From JAWKWH01 sp963669455 (GTDB taxonomy: Bacteria > Pseudomonadota > Alphaproteobacteria > Rhizobiales > Rhizobiaceae): a stretch of DNA of 64,000 bases. A program made the position numbers and the translations under genes. Of the stretch, positions 9,071 through 17,548 are shown one piece after another; position 1 is the first letter of the stretch; each line of letters opens with the position of its first letter. The notes under the pieces were generated by a model, which saw only the letters and a list, made by a program, of their open reading frames with translations, had not been told where the DNA came from and made no database searches. Where the stretch lies: contig OY770026.1 in the NCBI GenBank assembly GCA_963669455.1, forward strand, positions 2,852,001 to 2,916,000, given 5' to 3'.

Positions 9071-9100
9071 TCAATGCAATTCTGGCCTAAAAACAGTACG
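9071..9100 (-). repeat. Degenerate second copy of the aapP 3' end
   Basis: This stretch matches 9836-9871, the last codons and stop of the ABC ATPase gene, with about 26 of 28 bases identical followed by a 5-6 base gap. In aapP these bases encode KLFLSQILH and the stop. The second copy lies just past the stop of the DUF2459 gene, so that gene is bracketed by direct repeats of the aapP 3' end. This suggests insertion or duplication at the end of aapP. Confidence 0.6.
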
Positions 9101-9122
9101 GGCCTTCCAGAGCGCGCCTGCA

Positions 9123-9836
9123 TCAATTGTGGAGCTTAAGCGACCAACGAAGACCGACAGGAAGTGGATTCCACCAACCTGTTTGCAACCCCCCTTCCCG
9201 CAAAACATTGGCTGCCCACGTGTTGCAACCCAATAGCGCGTTGAAATAGCCAGCTCCCTCATAAAACCGGTCGAACTCACCATAACCAGCACCGGCGATT
9301 AGCTTAGGGTTACCATCTGCCGATGTTGTAAAGCCGGAAAGTGCGCGAACCAGCATCTGGTCGAACTGCCGCTCGGTCAGCAATAGTTCATCCACATTCG
9401 CGCTATGAGGTTCGATCTCTCCGGCCAGAGCAACGTGCATCACCGACCTGTCAACGGAAAGTGCGCGAAATACCGGGCCCGGTTTCAAGTCTGCCCATGT
9501 CGGTGTTTCGAGATAAAATGACCGCCCTCCCCAGCCGAAAACGATCCATTTCACCTCGGTGTGATCGACAGGCAATCCGGCCTGCCGGAGAAAGCCAAGG
9601 CGATCCAAAACATCTGCTTCGGCTGGAAACGCGATGTCTGTATGAATCGGATTGTAAAGCAACAAGACGCGTCGCGTCGCGGCATCGGAATGGGCTTCGC
9701 CAAACTCCATTTCGCCCGTTAGTGGCCGCGGAACCAGCGTTCCCAGCACCACGACAAGCGCGACAAAAAGGAGGACCGCAACAACAAGTTTCCCTGCCCG
9801 TTTTGTGCGTCCCAACCGCGGCCTGTCTGCTCTCAT
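9123..9836 (-). CDS. DUF2459 / TIGR02117 family membrane-anchored protein
   Basis: About 237 aa. An N-terminal basic segment and one membrane helix (VVAVLLFVALVVVLGTLV) are followed by the DUF2459 domain. Landmarks are LLYNPIHTDIAFP, WIVFGWGGRSFYLETPTW, SVMHVAL and LLGCNTWAANVLREGGL. The family has invariant His, Cys and Asn residues in a papain-like arrangement, but its substrate is not established. The ATG at 9836 overlaps the aapP stop as TGATG, so it is coupled to the ABC transporter gene. A second copy of the aapP 3' end lies immediately downstream, which hints that this gene was inserted here. Confidence 0.85.
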   Translation of the reverse strand: MRADRPRLGRTKRAGKLVVAVLLFVALVVVLGTLVPRPLTGEMEFGEAHSDAATRRVLLLYNPIHTDIAFPAEADVLDRLGFLRQAGLPVDHTEVKWIVFGWGGRSFYLETPTWADLKPGPVFRALSVDRSVMHVALAGEIEPHSANVDELLLTERQFDQMLVRALSGFTTSADGNPKLIAGAGYGEFDRFYEGAGYFNALLGCNTWAANVLREGGLQTGWWNPLPVGLRWSLKLHN

Positions 9837-10648
9837 CAATGCAATATCTGGCTTAAAAACAGTTTTGTACGTTCGTGTTTGGGATTGTCGAAGAAATCGT
9901 CCGGATTGTTTTCCTCGACGATCTGGCCCTCATCCATGAAAATGACACGGTTGGCGGCCTGGCGGGCAAATCCCATCTCGTGGGTGACGCACAGCATGGT
10001 CATGCCATCTTCGGCAAGTCTTACCATCGTGTCGAGCACTTCCTTGATCATTTCTGGATCGAGCGCCGAAGTCGGCTCGTCAAACAGCATGATGCGGGGG
10101 TTCATGCACAAAGCCCGCGCAATGGCGACACGCTGCTGCTGACCGCCTGAAAGCTGGCCTGGATATTTGCCGGCCTGTTCTGGGATTTTTACCCGCTCAA
10201 GAATGCGCATAGCCTCTTCTTCGGCCTGCCTTTTGGGGGTCTTGCGCACCCAGATCGGTGCCAGCGTACAATTTTCCAAAATCGTCAGATGGGGAAAGAG
10301 GTTGAAGTGCTGGAACACCATGCCGACTTCGCTGCGCACCTCGTCGATTTTCTTCAGATCATCCGTCAGTTCGATGCCGTCGACGATGATTTTACCCTGC
10401 TGATGTTCTTCCAGCCGGTTAACACAACGGATCAGTGTCGACTTGCCCGAGCCGGACGGGCCGGCAATGACGATCCGCTCGCCATTCATGACCGTCAGAT
10501 TGATGTCTTTCAGCACTTGGAAACTACCGAACCATTTGTGCATGCCGATGATTTCGACTGCGACGTCGGTGTCGGACACGGGCATTGTGCCGCGGTCTGC
10601 GGCGATGTCGTGTTCGGCTGAATTTTTGTGTGCCCGGCCTGATGTCAC
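9836..10648 (-). CDS. aapP: Amino-acid ABC transporter ATP-binding protein (AapP/BztD type)
   Basis: A 270-aa polar amino-acid importer ATPase. It has the Walker A motif GPSGSGKST, the signature LSGGQQQRVAIARAL, Walker B IMLFDEPTSALDP and the switch His in CVTHEMGF. The C-terminus HERTKLFLSQILH is typical of general L-amino-acid (Aap) ATPases. An internal Met (MPVSDTDV, residue 22) is an alternative start. The binding-protein gene lies upstream, but no permease gene is present between them; a normal operon is aapJ-aapQ-aapM-aapP. It must use permeases encoded elsewhere, or the system is a relic. Confidence 0.9.
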   Translation of the reverse strand: MTSGRAHKNSAEHDIAADRGTMPVSDTDVAVEIIGMHKWFGSFQVLKDINLTVMNGERIVIAGPSGSGKSTLIRCVNRLEEHQQGKIIVDGIELTDDLKKIDEVRSEVGMVFQHFNLFPHLTILENCTLAPIWVRKTPKRQAEEEAMRILERVKIPEQAGKYPGQLSGGQQQRVAIARALCMNPRIMLFDEPTSALDPEMIKEVLDTMVRLAEDGMTMLCVTHEMGFARQAANRVIFMDEGQIVEENNPDDFFDNPKHERTKLFLSQILH

Positions 10649-10706
10649 ATGCTCTCTCCCGTTGGCTTCCCAGAGCGCAACTTTACATGAAAGAGGGGCT
10701 GAAACC

Positions 10707-10720
10707 AGAGCGGTTTTCGC
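10707..10720 (+). repeat. 14-bp motif AGAGCGGTTTTCGC abutting the aapJ stop
   Basis: The same 14 bases occur at 43479-43492, again touching a stop codon (crotonase gene). They resemble the first bases of the dispersed repeat (CTAGAGCGTTTTGCGG at copy 3), so they may be decayed or minimal copies of that family. Here the motif lies in the 72-bp space between aapJ and aapP where permease genes would be expected. Confidence 0.5.
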
Positions 10721-11749
10721 TCACCTGATCGGCGGGGCGTAGAGCAATCCACCCTTCGACCACAGCGCATTTGCGCCACGCGGTATTGTCACCTCGCCGT
10801 CGGGGCCGAGATGCCGGTCGTAGATTTCGCCATAGTTGCCGACCGCCTTAATCGCGTTATAGGCCCATTCATTGCCATTATAATCTTCCCGGTCGAGACC
10901 GAGGCGGGAGCCAAACTCTCCCTCGACACCAAGCAGGCGCTTGACTGCCGGATTGCCGCTTTCACGCATCTGGTCGACATTTTTGGAGTTGACCTCCAGC
11001 TCCTCGGCATTGATCAGCGCAAACAGCACCCATTTGACCAGGTCGAACCAGGCGTCATCGCCCCGGTGCACGACCGGGCCAAGCGGCTCCTTGGAAATCG
11101 TTTCCTGCAAAACAATATGCTTGTCAGGCTCGGCGAAGGTTCCCCTCGATGCATAAAGGCGCGAAACATCGGCTGCGTAGGCGTGGCATTTGCCGGCCTC
11201 GTAGTCGACTTGCAGCTGTTTGTGCTCGTCATATTCGACGACTTCGATTTCCATGTTCCGTTCCAGGAAAAAATCCCGGACATTCAGCGCGGCAGTGGTC
11301 CCGCGCCCGACACAGATCTTGGCGCTCGACAATTCAAGCACGGAGCGAATGTTCAACTCGTCGGGCAGCATGAAACCCTGATTGTCATAAAACCAGGTGC
11401 CGACGAAATTCACGTCATACTGGGTGTCGAACGACATCGTCCAGGTGGAATTGCGCGACAGAATATCGATTTCACCCTGCTGTAACGCGGTAAAGCGGTC
11501 CCTGGCGGACAAAGGCGTGAACTCGACCTTGGCCGGATCGCCAAAAATCGCGGCGGCCACCGCGCGGCAAAAATCGACATCGAGCCCAGACCAGTCGCCG
11601 TCGCGCTCAGCTGAAAAGCCAGGCAGCCCCTGACTGACACCACACTGGACAAACCCTTTGGCCTTGACATCCTCCAGCGTCGTCGCGCCAGCAGACATTG
11701 TGGTGCCCAAGAATACCGTGGCAATTACGCCAACCAAACATGAACGCAT
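10721..11749 (-). CDS. aapJ: Amino-acid ABC transporter substrate-binding protein (AapJ/BztA type)
   Basis: About 342 aa, periplasmic. A signal peptide (MRSCLVGVIATVFLGTTMSAGA) precedes a type 2 periplasmic binding fold: VQCGVSQGLPGFS, then DWSGLDVDFCRAVAAAIF and LSARDRFTALQQGEIDILSR, all hallmarks of the broad-specificity Aap/Bzt family. The start at 11749 has GGAAGAG upstream and is preferred over the ATG at 11788. The ATPase gene follows after 72 bases without the usual two permease genes. It is divergent from metC. Confidence 0.92.
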   Translation of the reverse strand: MRSCLVGVIATVFLGTTMSAGATTLEDVKAKGFVQCGVSQGLPGFSAERDGDWSGLDVDFCRAVAAAIFGDPAKVEFTPLSARDRFTALQQGEIDILSRNSTWTMSFDTQYDVNFVGTWFYDNQGFMLPDELNIRSVLELSSAKICVGRGTTAALNVRDFFLERNMEIEVVEYDEHKQLQVDYEAGKCHAYAADVSRLYASRGTFAEPDKHIVLQETISKEPLGPVVHRGDDAWFDLVKWVLFALINAEELEVNSKNVDQMRESGNPAVKRLLGVEGEFGSRLGLDREDYNGNEWAYNAIKAVGNYGEIYDRHLGPDGEVTIPRGANALWSKGGLLYAPPIR

Positions 11750-12072
11750 AAACTCTTCCGGCCTTCCCGGTTGTGCACTATCATGCACCTTGTTGCCGCA
11801 GTCCCGGACCCTCTCATCCGGCGCTGCTAAAGAGAACCAATTGTTGAGACAGGTTCGCGCACCCCAAAAAACACCCTTGCCTGTGACAGAATATCGAAGG
11901 CCATCCTGGCCGCTTCGTCAAGGGTTATGGGGCGGTTCTTGCCCAAGCCGGGCAAAATCTGCCAAGAAACTGATGGCATGGTAAATGCTGTTGCCTCTGG
12001 CGCACCGGAGCGATAGACGAAACAAACGGCACAAAAATCCGGCTGCCGGCAAGACATGTAAGGCATATTTTG
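11750..12072. other. aapJ-metC divergent intergenic region
   Basis: This 323-bp gap between divergent genes must hold both promoters. I see no strong terminator or clear sigma-70 pair. A possible 50-codon frame on the minus strand (11827-11979) is listed separately. Confidence 0.5.
11827..11979 (-). CDS. Possible 50-aa small protein
   Basis: An ATG frame on the same strand as aapJ, ending 78 bases before the aapJ start. Its translation is well balanced, with a central amphipathic helix (ITLDEAARMAFDILSQARVF). The nearest purine-rich sequence (AGAGG) is about 14 bases before the ATG, too far for a good ribosome site. It could be a small protein, a regulatory upstream frame, or chance. No family is recognised. 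Confidence 0.25.
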   Translation of the reverse strand: MPSVSWQILPGLGKNRPITLDEAARMAFDILSQARVFFGVREPVSTIGSL

Positions 12073-13248
12073 ATGGCAAAAAGCGACCTTTCCGGCAAGG
12101 GCATCAATACCAGGCTGGCGCATAGCGGGTATGATCCGAAATCTTACCACGGCTTTGTAAATCCGCCGGTCGTTCATGCCTCGACGGTGCTGTTTCCAGA
12201 CAGCAACACAATGGCGTTGCGCAAGCAGAAATATACCTATGGCACACACGGCACACCGACGAGCGATGCGCTGTGTGATGCGATTGACGCGCTGGAGGGT
12301 TCAGCCGGCACGATTGCGGTTCCCTCCGGCCTTGCTGCCGTCATCACGCCGCTATTAGCGTTTCTTTCGGCCGGCGATCATGTGTTGATTGTCGATTCGG
12401 TCTATTTCCCTACCCGGCGCTTTGCCGACACCATGCTTAAACGGCTGGGGGTGGATGTCGAATATTACGATCCGCATGCGGGCAGTGCTATCGGCGCGCT
12501 GATCAAGCCGAACACAAAGGTCGTTTGGACGGAATCGCCCGGCTCAAACACATTTGAAATGCAGGATATTCCGGCCATTGCCAGGGTGGCTCACGAGCAT
12601 GATATCGTGGTCATGATGGACAATACCTGGGCTACCCCGCTCTATTTCAAGCCACTCGATCACGGTGTCGATATCTCCGTCCAAGCATCGACAAAATATC
12701 CCGCCGGCCATTCCGATGTCCTGCTCGGCACGGTTTCGGCCAATGAACGCTGCTGGGAGCAGCTTTTCGACACGTTCTTGTTGCTTGGCATTCCGTCCGG
12801 ACCGGATGATGCCTATCAGGTTGCACGCGGCCTGCGCACAATGGGTGTGCGGCTTGACCGGCACCAGAAAAGCGCGCTGACGGTGGCTGAGTGGCTCGAA
12901 ACAGAACCGGGTGTTGCCCAGGTTTTGCATCCCGCACTTGAAAGCCATGCCGGGCACAAGCTGTGGAAACGCGACTTTTGCGGCGCCTCCGGGCTGTTTT
13001 CTATCGTTCTTGACGGCGGCGGCAAGGCGGAAGCGCACGCCTTTCTCGATGCGCTTGATCTGTTTGGCCTTGGCTATTCCTGGGGTGGCTATGAGAGTCT
13101 GGCCGTCCATGTGGCGCTTGACGACAGGGTGGCCTGCAAGACCGATTATGCCGGCCCCGTCATCCGCCTGCAGATCGGGCTTGAGGATGTCGAGGATATT
13201 GTCAGTGACCTGAGGAAAGGCCTGCAAGCGGTTGAAAAATTGAAATAA
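12073..13248 (+). CDS. metC: Cystathionine beta-lyase (Cys/Met PLP enzyme)
   Basis: About 391 aa, PLP-dependent fold type I. It cleaves cystathionine to homocysteine, pyruvate and ammonia in methionine synthesis. The PLP lysine is in VQASTKYPAGHSDVLLG, and the upstream MMDNTWATPLYFKPLDHG and the YGTHGTPTSDAL region are typical of MetC. The ATG at 12073 is preferred over the adjacent TTG at 12070. The stop lies one base from the tRNA-Arg gene on the opposite strand. Desulfhydrase side activity is common in the family. Divergent from aapJ. Confidence 0.93.
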   Translation: MAKSDLSGKGINTRLAHSGYDPKSYHGFVNPPVVHASTVLFPDSNTMALRKQKYTYGTHGTPTSDALCDAIDALEGSAGTIAVPSGLAAVITPLLAFLSAGDHVLIVDSVYFPTRRFADTMLKRLGVDVEYYDPHAGSAIGALIKPNTKVVWTESPGSNTFEMQDIPAIARVAHEHDIVVMMDNTWATPLYFKPLDHGVDISVQASTKYPAGHSDVLLGTVSANERCWEQLFDTFLLLGIPSGPDDAYQVARGLRTMGVRLDRHQKSALTVAEWLETEPGVAQVLHPALESHAGHKLWKRDFCGASGLFSIVLDGGGKAEAHAFLDALDLFGLGYSWGGYESLAVHVALDDRVACKTDYAGPVIRLQIGLEDVEDIVSDLRKGLQAVEKLK

Positions 13249-13249
13249 C

Positions 13250-13326
13250 TGGCGACCCCTGCAGGATTCGAACCTGCGACATCCAGCTTAGAAGGCTGGC
13301 GCTCTATCCAGCTGAGCTAAGGGGCC
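13250..13326 (-). tRNA. tRNA-Arg (anticodon TCT)
   Basis: A 77-nt cloverleaf with a 7-bp acceptor stem (GGCCCCT / AGGGGTC), anticodon stem GCCAG/CTGG flanking loop CTTCTAA, T-loop GGTTCGAATCC and encoded CCA. The anticodon TCT reads AGA. It is convergent with metC, one base apart. Confidence 0.97.
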
Positions 13327-13344
13327 GCTGGAGCCTGACCGTTC

Positions 13345-13650
13345 TCAGTGCGTCCAGGGCACTTTGCGGTCATAGCGGAAATTTTCCGCATATGAAACCT
13401 GGCGGCGGGTGGCCTCTTTCGGCTCAACGAACCGGAAGGCAATGCCGTTTTTCTCCGCATAAGCAATCGCCGCCTCACGGCTTTCAAACTTCATACGGAT
13501 CTGGCTCTTCATATCGGCCGAGGACGTATATCCCATCAGCGGATCAATGGTACGGCGCATTTCCGGATCAAATTCCAGAAGCCACATATTCGTCTTTGCC
13601 TTGCCGGACTGCATCGCTGTCTTCGCGGGGCGGTAGATTTTTGCTGGCAT
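13345..13650 (-). CDS. Complex I accessory subunit, NDUFS4-like (ETC complex I conserved region)
   Basis: A 101-aa protein of the ETC_C1_NDUFS4 family, an accessory subunit of alphaproteobacterial and mitochondrial NADH:quinone oxidoreductase. It begins AKIYRPAKTAMQSGKAKTN and contains the core MWLLEFDPE, DPLMGYTSSADM and the C-terminal KVPWTH motif. The position between tRNA-Pro and tRNA-Arg on the same strand suggests shared transcription. The main nuo operon is not in this window. Confidence 0.93.
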   Translation of the reverse strand: MPAKIYRPAKTAMQSGKAKTNMWLLEFDPEMRRTIDPLMGYTSSADMKSQIRMKFESREAAIAYAEKNGIAFRFVEPKEATRRQVSYAENFRYDRKVPWTH

Positions 13651-13710
13651 GGCGTTTCCTCGCTCGCAATCATCACGACCGGCTTGCCGCCGGCACGTTG
13701 GCGGAAGTTT

Positions 13711-13787
<77 letters not shown>

Positions 13788-13904
13788 GGGTTTTGAAACC
13801 AAAGAGGTTTCTGCGCCGCTGTTACAGAAATAAGATCAGAACCGCAAGGGATCAAACGCAGCAAAATGGCATTTCCGGCTTAGAGGTGGGCGACTTGCGG
13901 CCAA

Positions 13905-14951
13905 CTACTCCACCAGTTCAAAGTCGAGGCTGCGTTTCAACGTCAGCTTGGCGCAATCGTGGTAGGGAAATGTCTTCTTGTAGCCTTGGGCTTTGAGCGA
14001 TTTGACCGCCTGCTCGGTCACCGAATATGGAGGACGGTAATGACCGGAGCAATTTGTCATCGACTTGATCACGCCGTTTGACACCTGCAACTCACCGGCA
14101 GCGGCCACCGAACGGCCCGCGAAAAAGGTTGAATGATGGACCAGGCCGACATGAAACGAATTGCTGGCATAAAGCCTGCCGTCAAATCCCATAATGAAAA
14201 TCGCCGCGTGGTCTGAGTGGACAAAATCTGCATTCGAAGTATCGAACTTTGCCCCTTTTTCATTGTACAAAAGCCCGTCCTTTCCAACCGACAGAGCCTG
14301 TAGCAGACGTTTCGAACGGTTTGGGAGATAACGGACATAGGGTGGACACCCTTGCGGCTTTATCTTGTTTTGCCAGGGGCAAGCATTGCTCTCGCCGACA
14401 TACTGCTTTTGGAGCTTCACCGGTGTGTAATTTGGTGTTTTGACCTCACACTTGATGCAGCCGGAGGAATTTCCGTAACTGCCTTTATACGCAGTGCAAT
14501 CCAGTGACACCAAATTGGTTGAACTGGTGGTGTACACACCGACGGAAATATCGCCGGCGGAAAAAAAACAATAGTTTTGCTGATATTCGATGCGAATCGA
14601 GATGTTGTCGAAGCTGTTGTAAAGTGAGATGGCCCCTTCAGGCCCGTAGGTGGACTGACCCAAAACCGTGAAGATGGAGCTATCTTTTTTCAGCTCAGTG
14701 GACAATTTTGTTTGTACCCCGCCGCTGGTGGTTTTTTGCGCAGCGGAGAATGAATAGAATTTCGACGGGTTTTTGATCAAAATCCCCAAATCGCTGCAAC
14801 TCGTGGTGTCAGCCGCCCGGCATTGGTTTGCCTGGTTAGCAAGCGCGTATTGACTGACAGAGCAGACAGCCAGTGTTAGCCCGAGGCCAAGACCAAATCG
14901 CATAACACGCTGATGAATTATTGACTCTGTCGACAGAACTTTTTCTCTCAT
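13905..14951 (-). CDS. Secreted Cys-rich protein with IQM-like C-terminal motif
   Basis: A 348-aa exported protein. The signal peptide ends near ALA-NQ (about residue 39) after a long n-region. A second in-frame ATG at 14903 would give a shorter signal, but GGTGGGG precedes the first. The middle part has many Cys (CSDLG, CFFSAG, SGCIKCEV). The C-terminal third reads LYASNSF, HHSTFFAGRSVAAAGEL and NCSGHYRP, a pattern I know from plant IQM proteins (HSSFLAGG..., SGHY.P) and scattered bacterial secreted or effector-like proteins. Function unknown. Upstream sequence is very AT-rich, consistent with acquired DNA. Confidence 0.8.
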   Translation of the reverse strand: MREKVLSTESIIHQRVMRFGLGLGLTLAVCSVSQYALANQANQCRAADTTSCSDLGILIKNPSKFYSFSAAQKTTSGGVQTKLSTELKKDSSIFTVLGQSTYGPEGAISLYNSFDNISIRIEYQQNYCFFSAGDISVGVYTTSSTNLVSLDCTAYKGSYGNSSGCIKCEVKTPNYTPVKLQKQYVGESNACPWQNKIKPQGCPPYVRYLPNRSKRLLQALSVGKDGLLYNEKGAKFDTSNADFVHSDHAAIFIMGFDGRLYASNSFHVGLVHHSTFFAGRSVAAAGELQVSNGVIKSMTNCSGHYRPPYSVTEQAVKSLKAQGYKKTFPYHDCAKLTLKRSLDFELVE

Positions 14952-15120
14952 TTGAATATCCCCACCTTATTCTCTAACAATATTAATTCCACCCTGAATG
15001 TAAATCGCTATTTTGAGAATTATATCTAATTATTTCAAATTATTATATTGAAAAATTTTGTTTCATGTGCTTGCAATATTTACGCAGTATTCAAAAACCA
15101 CCTCAATTATCTGGCTTGGG

Positions 15121-15207
15121 CGTTTGCAGTTCCTTTGAACCGCGTGTATCCGCTTGGAACTATTGAAGCATTTTTCGCACATATGATTCTGTTGGGGCGA
15201 AAATGCT
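15121..15207 (+). repeat. Dispersed intergenic repeat, copy 2
   Basis: It contains GCAGTTCCTTTGAACCGC and the shared core CTTGGAACTATTGAAGCAT. A hairpin forms between GCATTTTTCGC (15168-15178) and GCGAAAATGC (15197-15206), with one T bulged. The hairpin ends at the hdaA stop codon (15208-15210), so it would form the 3' end of the hdaA transcript. Same orientation as copies 1 and 3. Confidence 0.85.
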
Positions 15208-15888
15208 TTAGCCGCCGTCGCCGGCCAAAACACTGGCGGCAAGGTTGCGGGTGACCGGCTTTTTTTGTTCCAGCGACATCCGGTCGATCCTGTCAACAAG
15301 GTCGATCGCGGTTGCCAGCGAGCGGTCCATGCGGGCAACAAGATAGGTGACAATATGCCGGTCGACGGTGATCTGGCGGTCGGCAAACAGTTTGGTGATC
15401 ACCGCAACCAGCAGCATGTCGTCCGGTTCACCGATTTCGACGGTGGTCGCCGTCTTTAACCGCGATGCCAGATCGGCAAGCCCGACATTCCAGGCGCTTG
15501 GGAACGAGCGGCTGGTCAAGAGCAGCCAGCCGCCGGCCGCCTGAATGGTGTTGATCAGGTGAAACAGCCCCCGTTCGTCCAGATTGCCGCCATCGGCATC
15601 TTCGACGAACGCGGCCTTCGACGGCGGAAGTGCCGGCTCACCGATGGCTGCCGCATCGAAACAAACCGCTGCACAGCGTTCCCGCCAGATCGTGGCGAGA
15701 TGCGTCTTGCCTGAGCCAACCGGTCCGGCCAGCAGCATGACGGGAGAATGCCAGTCCGGCCATGCCAGAACAGCATTTGCAGCCGCCTCGTTTGCGGCAG
15801 TCACCACGAAATCTTCATGCGAACGGGCCTCGACAGGCTTAAACTGCATCGGCAATTGCCTGGGATGGTCGTCCTTGGGTCCGTCCAT
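15208..15888 (-). CDS. hdaA: DnaA-like regulatory ATPase HdaA
   Basis: A 226-aa relative of the DnaA AAA+ domain that in Caulobacter acts with the beta clamp to inactivate DnaA-ATP after initiation. The N-terminal MQFKPVEARSHEDFVV is like the clamp-binding and fold start, Walker A is AGPVGSGKTHLA, and the sensor region LTSRSFPSAWNV is conserved. There is no DNA-binding domain IV, as expected. It follows the AI-2E transporter gene by 9 bases. The stop codon touches repeat copy 2. Confidence 0.93.
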   Translation of the reverse strand: MDGPKDDHPRQLPMQFKPVEARSHEDFVVTAANEAAANAVLAWPDWHSPVMLLAGPVGSGKTHLATIWRERCAAVCFDAAAIGEPALPPSKAAFVEDADGGNLDERGLFHLINTIQAAGGWLLLTSRSFPSAWNVGLADLASRLKTATTVEIGEPDDMLLVAVITKLFADRQITVDRHIVTYLVARMDRSLATAIDLVDRIDRMSLEQKKPVTRNLAASVLAGDGG

Positions 15889-15897
15889 GGGGAGTTC

Positions 15898-17025
15898 TCA
15901 GGCCTGATCGCTGCCGTGGCCGTTATAAAGCGGGGATGCGAGATATCGGTTGATTGCAAAGCGGACCAGCACGCCTACCGCAGCCGATGCGGGAACCGCA
16001 ATCAATAGGCCGACGAAACCGAAAAGGGAGCCGAAGGCAAACAACGCAAACATCAACCAGACGGGATGAAGGCCGACGCTGGAACCGACCAGCTTGGGCT
16101 GCAGAATATTGCCTTCGATGAACTGGCCGGCAAAGAATATGGCTGCCGCCGCGCCAACCCAGATCCAGTCCGGCCAGAATTGAACAAGCGCGACACCGAC
16201 GGCGAGAACCAGCCCAACCACCGAACCGACATAGGGCACAAAACTGATCAGGCCGGCAAACAGGCCGATCAAAAGACCAAAATTCAAACCGATCAGCGTC
16301 AGGCCAATCGCATAGAACAGTCCGAGCATCATGCACACTGTGCCCTGCCCGCGGACAAAGGCGGCGGTCGCGGAATTGATGTCGGTGGCAAGCGTCCTGA
16401 CGGTACCCAGATGATCGCGGGGAATCCAGCCGTCTATTTTGGCGATCATCTTGTCCCAGTCCAACAACATGTAAAACGCGACTACCGGCGTGACGACAAA
16501 CAATCCAGCGATGTCGACCAGCGCCTTTCCAGAATTCCAGACCGACTGGAACAGGGTGGTCAAGAACCCTGCGCCCTGCTGCAGCAATGTGCTCAATCCT
16601 TCGCGCAGGCCAACCGAATCGACGCCGATGACTTCTTTCAGCCACGCCGGATCAAAATTGCCGATCAGCGCCTGGAACTGGGTGAGATAATCCGGCAGCC
16701 TTTCGATGAAATCAGACGCCTGGGTGGCAAGGACCGGCAAGACGATCATCAGCGCCATGACAAAGACCAGGAGAAAGCCGATCAGGATGGCGACCGTCGC
16801 AGCAACACGTGACAAACCCACCGCCTGCAGGCGATCTGCAACCGGATCGAGAAAATAGGCCAGAATCATACCGGCGACGAACGGCAACAGGATGGAACTG
16901 AAGACGAAGAGAAACAGACCAAAGCCCGCTGCCGCGATCACCCAGAATATGATCTGGCGGCGGAACGTCGCGGCCAAGGCGCGGTCGGCCTCGTCTGTTG
17001 TCTTACTCGCTCGTGGCATAACCAC
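15898..17025 (-). CDS. AI-2E family transporter (PerM-like)
   Basis: A 375-aa inner-membrane protein with about eight predicted membrane helices: a paired N-terminal hairpin, a long extramembrane segment (residues about 95-165) and a C-terminal cluster ending FVGLLIAVPASAAVGVLVRF. The motif ENILQPKLVGSSVGLHPVWL is diagnostic of the family. Substrates differ between members, and AI-2 export should not be assumed. It overlaps the CDP-alcohol phosphatidyltransferase gene by about 20 bases. MPRASK at 17019 is an alternative start. Confidence 0.92.
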   Translation of the reverse strand: MVMPRASKTTDEADRALAATFRRQIIFWVIAAAGFGLFLFVFSSILLPFVAGMILAYFLDPVADRLQAVGLSRVAATVAILIGFLLVFVMALMIVLPVLATQASDFIERLPDYLTQFQALIGNFDPAWLKEVIGVDSVGLREGLSTLLQQGAGFLTTLFQSVWNSGKALVDIAGLFVVTPVVAFYMLLDWDKMIAKIDGWIPRDHLGTVRTLATDINSATAAFVRGQGTVCMMLGLFYAIGLTLIGLNFGLLIGLFAGLISFVPYVGSVVGLVLAVGVALVQFWPDWIWVGAAAAIFFAGQFIEGNILQPKLVGSSVGLHPVWLMFALFAFGSLFGFVGLLIAVPASAAVGVLVRFAINRYLASPLYNGHGSDQA

Positions 17026-17548
17026 CCATATGTTTGAGCCAGGTTACGAAATAGGCCGCCGTTGAACTGATGGTCAAGAGGGCAGACGTCCAGATCAACC
17101 AAAAGCGTGCGGAACCGAAGCTGGTTGCAAAGGCAAGTTCGGTAAGCACGAGCGAGGCCAGAACGATCTGAAAGGCGGTGTTTGCCTTGGAGATGAACAA
17201 AGGCCGCATGGCGATGGGATGCTGCATAATCGTTGAGAGCAAAACCGCGCCCATGATCAACCCGTCGCGGGACACCGCCAGTATCACCAGCCAGATCGGC
17301 AATTCGCCCAATAGTCCAAGTGCGGCAAATACGGTCACAAGCAAGAGTTTGTCGGCTAGCGGATCGAGATAGGCACCGAGCTCTGAGCGCTGGTTGAATT
17401 GGCGCGCAACGAAGCCATCAATGCCGTCGGACAGGCCTGCAATGATGAAGCCGGCCATGGCCCAACCCATCTCTCCTTGAGACATGGCAAATATGATCGC
17501 CGGAACCAGCGCAAATCGCAGCAATGTGATCAAATTGGCTATCGTCAC
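17003..17548 (-). CDS. CDP-alcohol phosphatidyltransferase family protein
   Basis: A 181-aa integral membrane enzyme that transfers a phosphatidyl group from CDP-diacylglycerol to an alcohol. The signature D-G-x2-A-R-x8-G-x3-D-x3-D is present as DGIDGFVARQFN...LGAYLDPLADK. A second member at 28005 is the better PgsA candidate because of its context, so this one may make a different phospholipid. First gene of the minus-strand set with the AI-2E transporter and hdaA, divergent from purM. Confidence 0.9.
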   Translation of the reverse strand: MTIANLITLLRFALVPAIIFAMSQGEMGWAMAGFIIAGLSDGIDGFVARQFNQRSELGAYLDPLADKLLLVTVFAALGLLGELPIWLVILAVSRDGLIMGAVLLSTIMQHPIAMRPLFISKANTAFQIVLASLVLTELAFATSFGSARFWLIWTSALLTISSTAAYFVTWLKHMGGYATSE

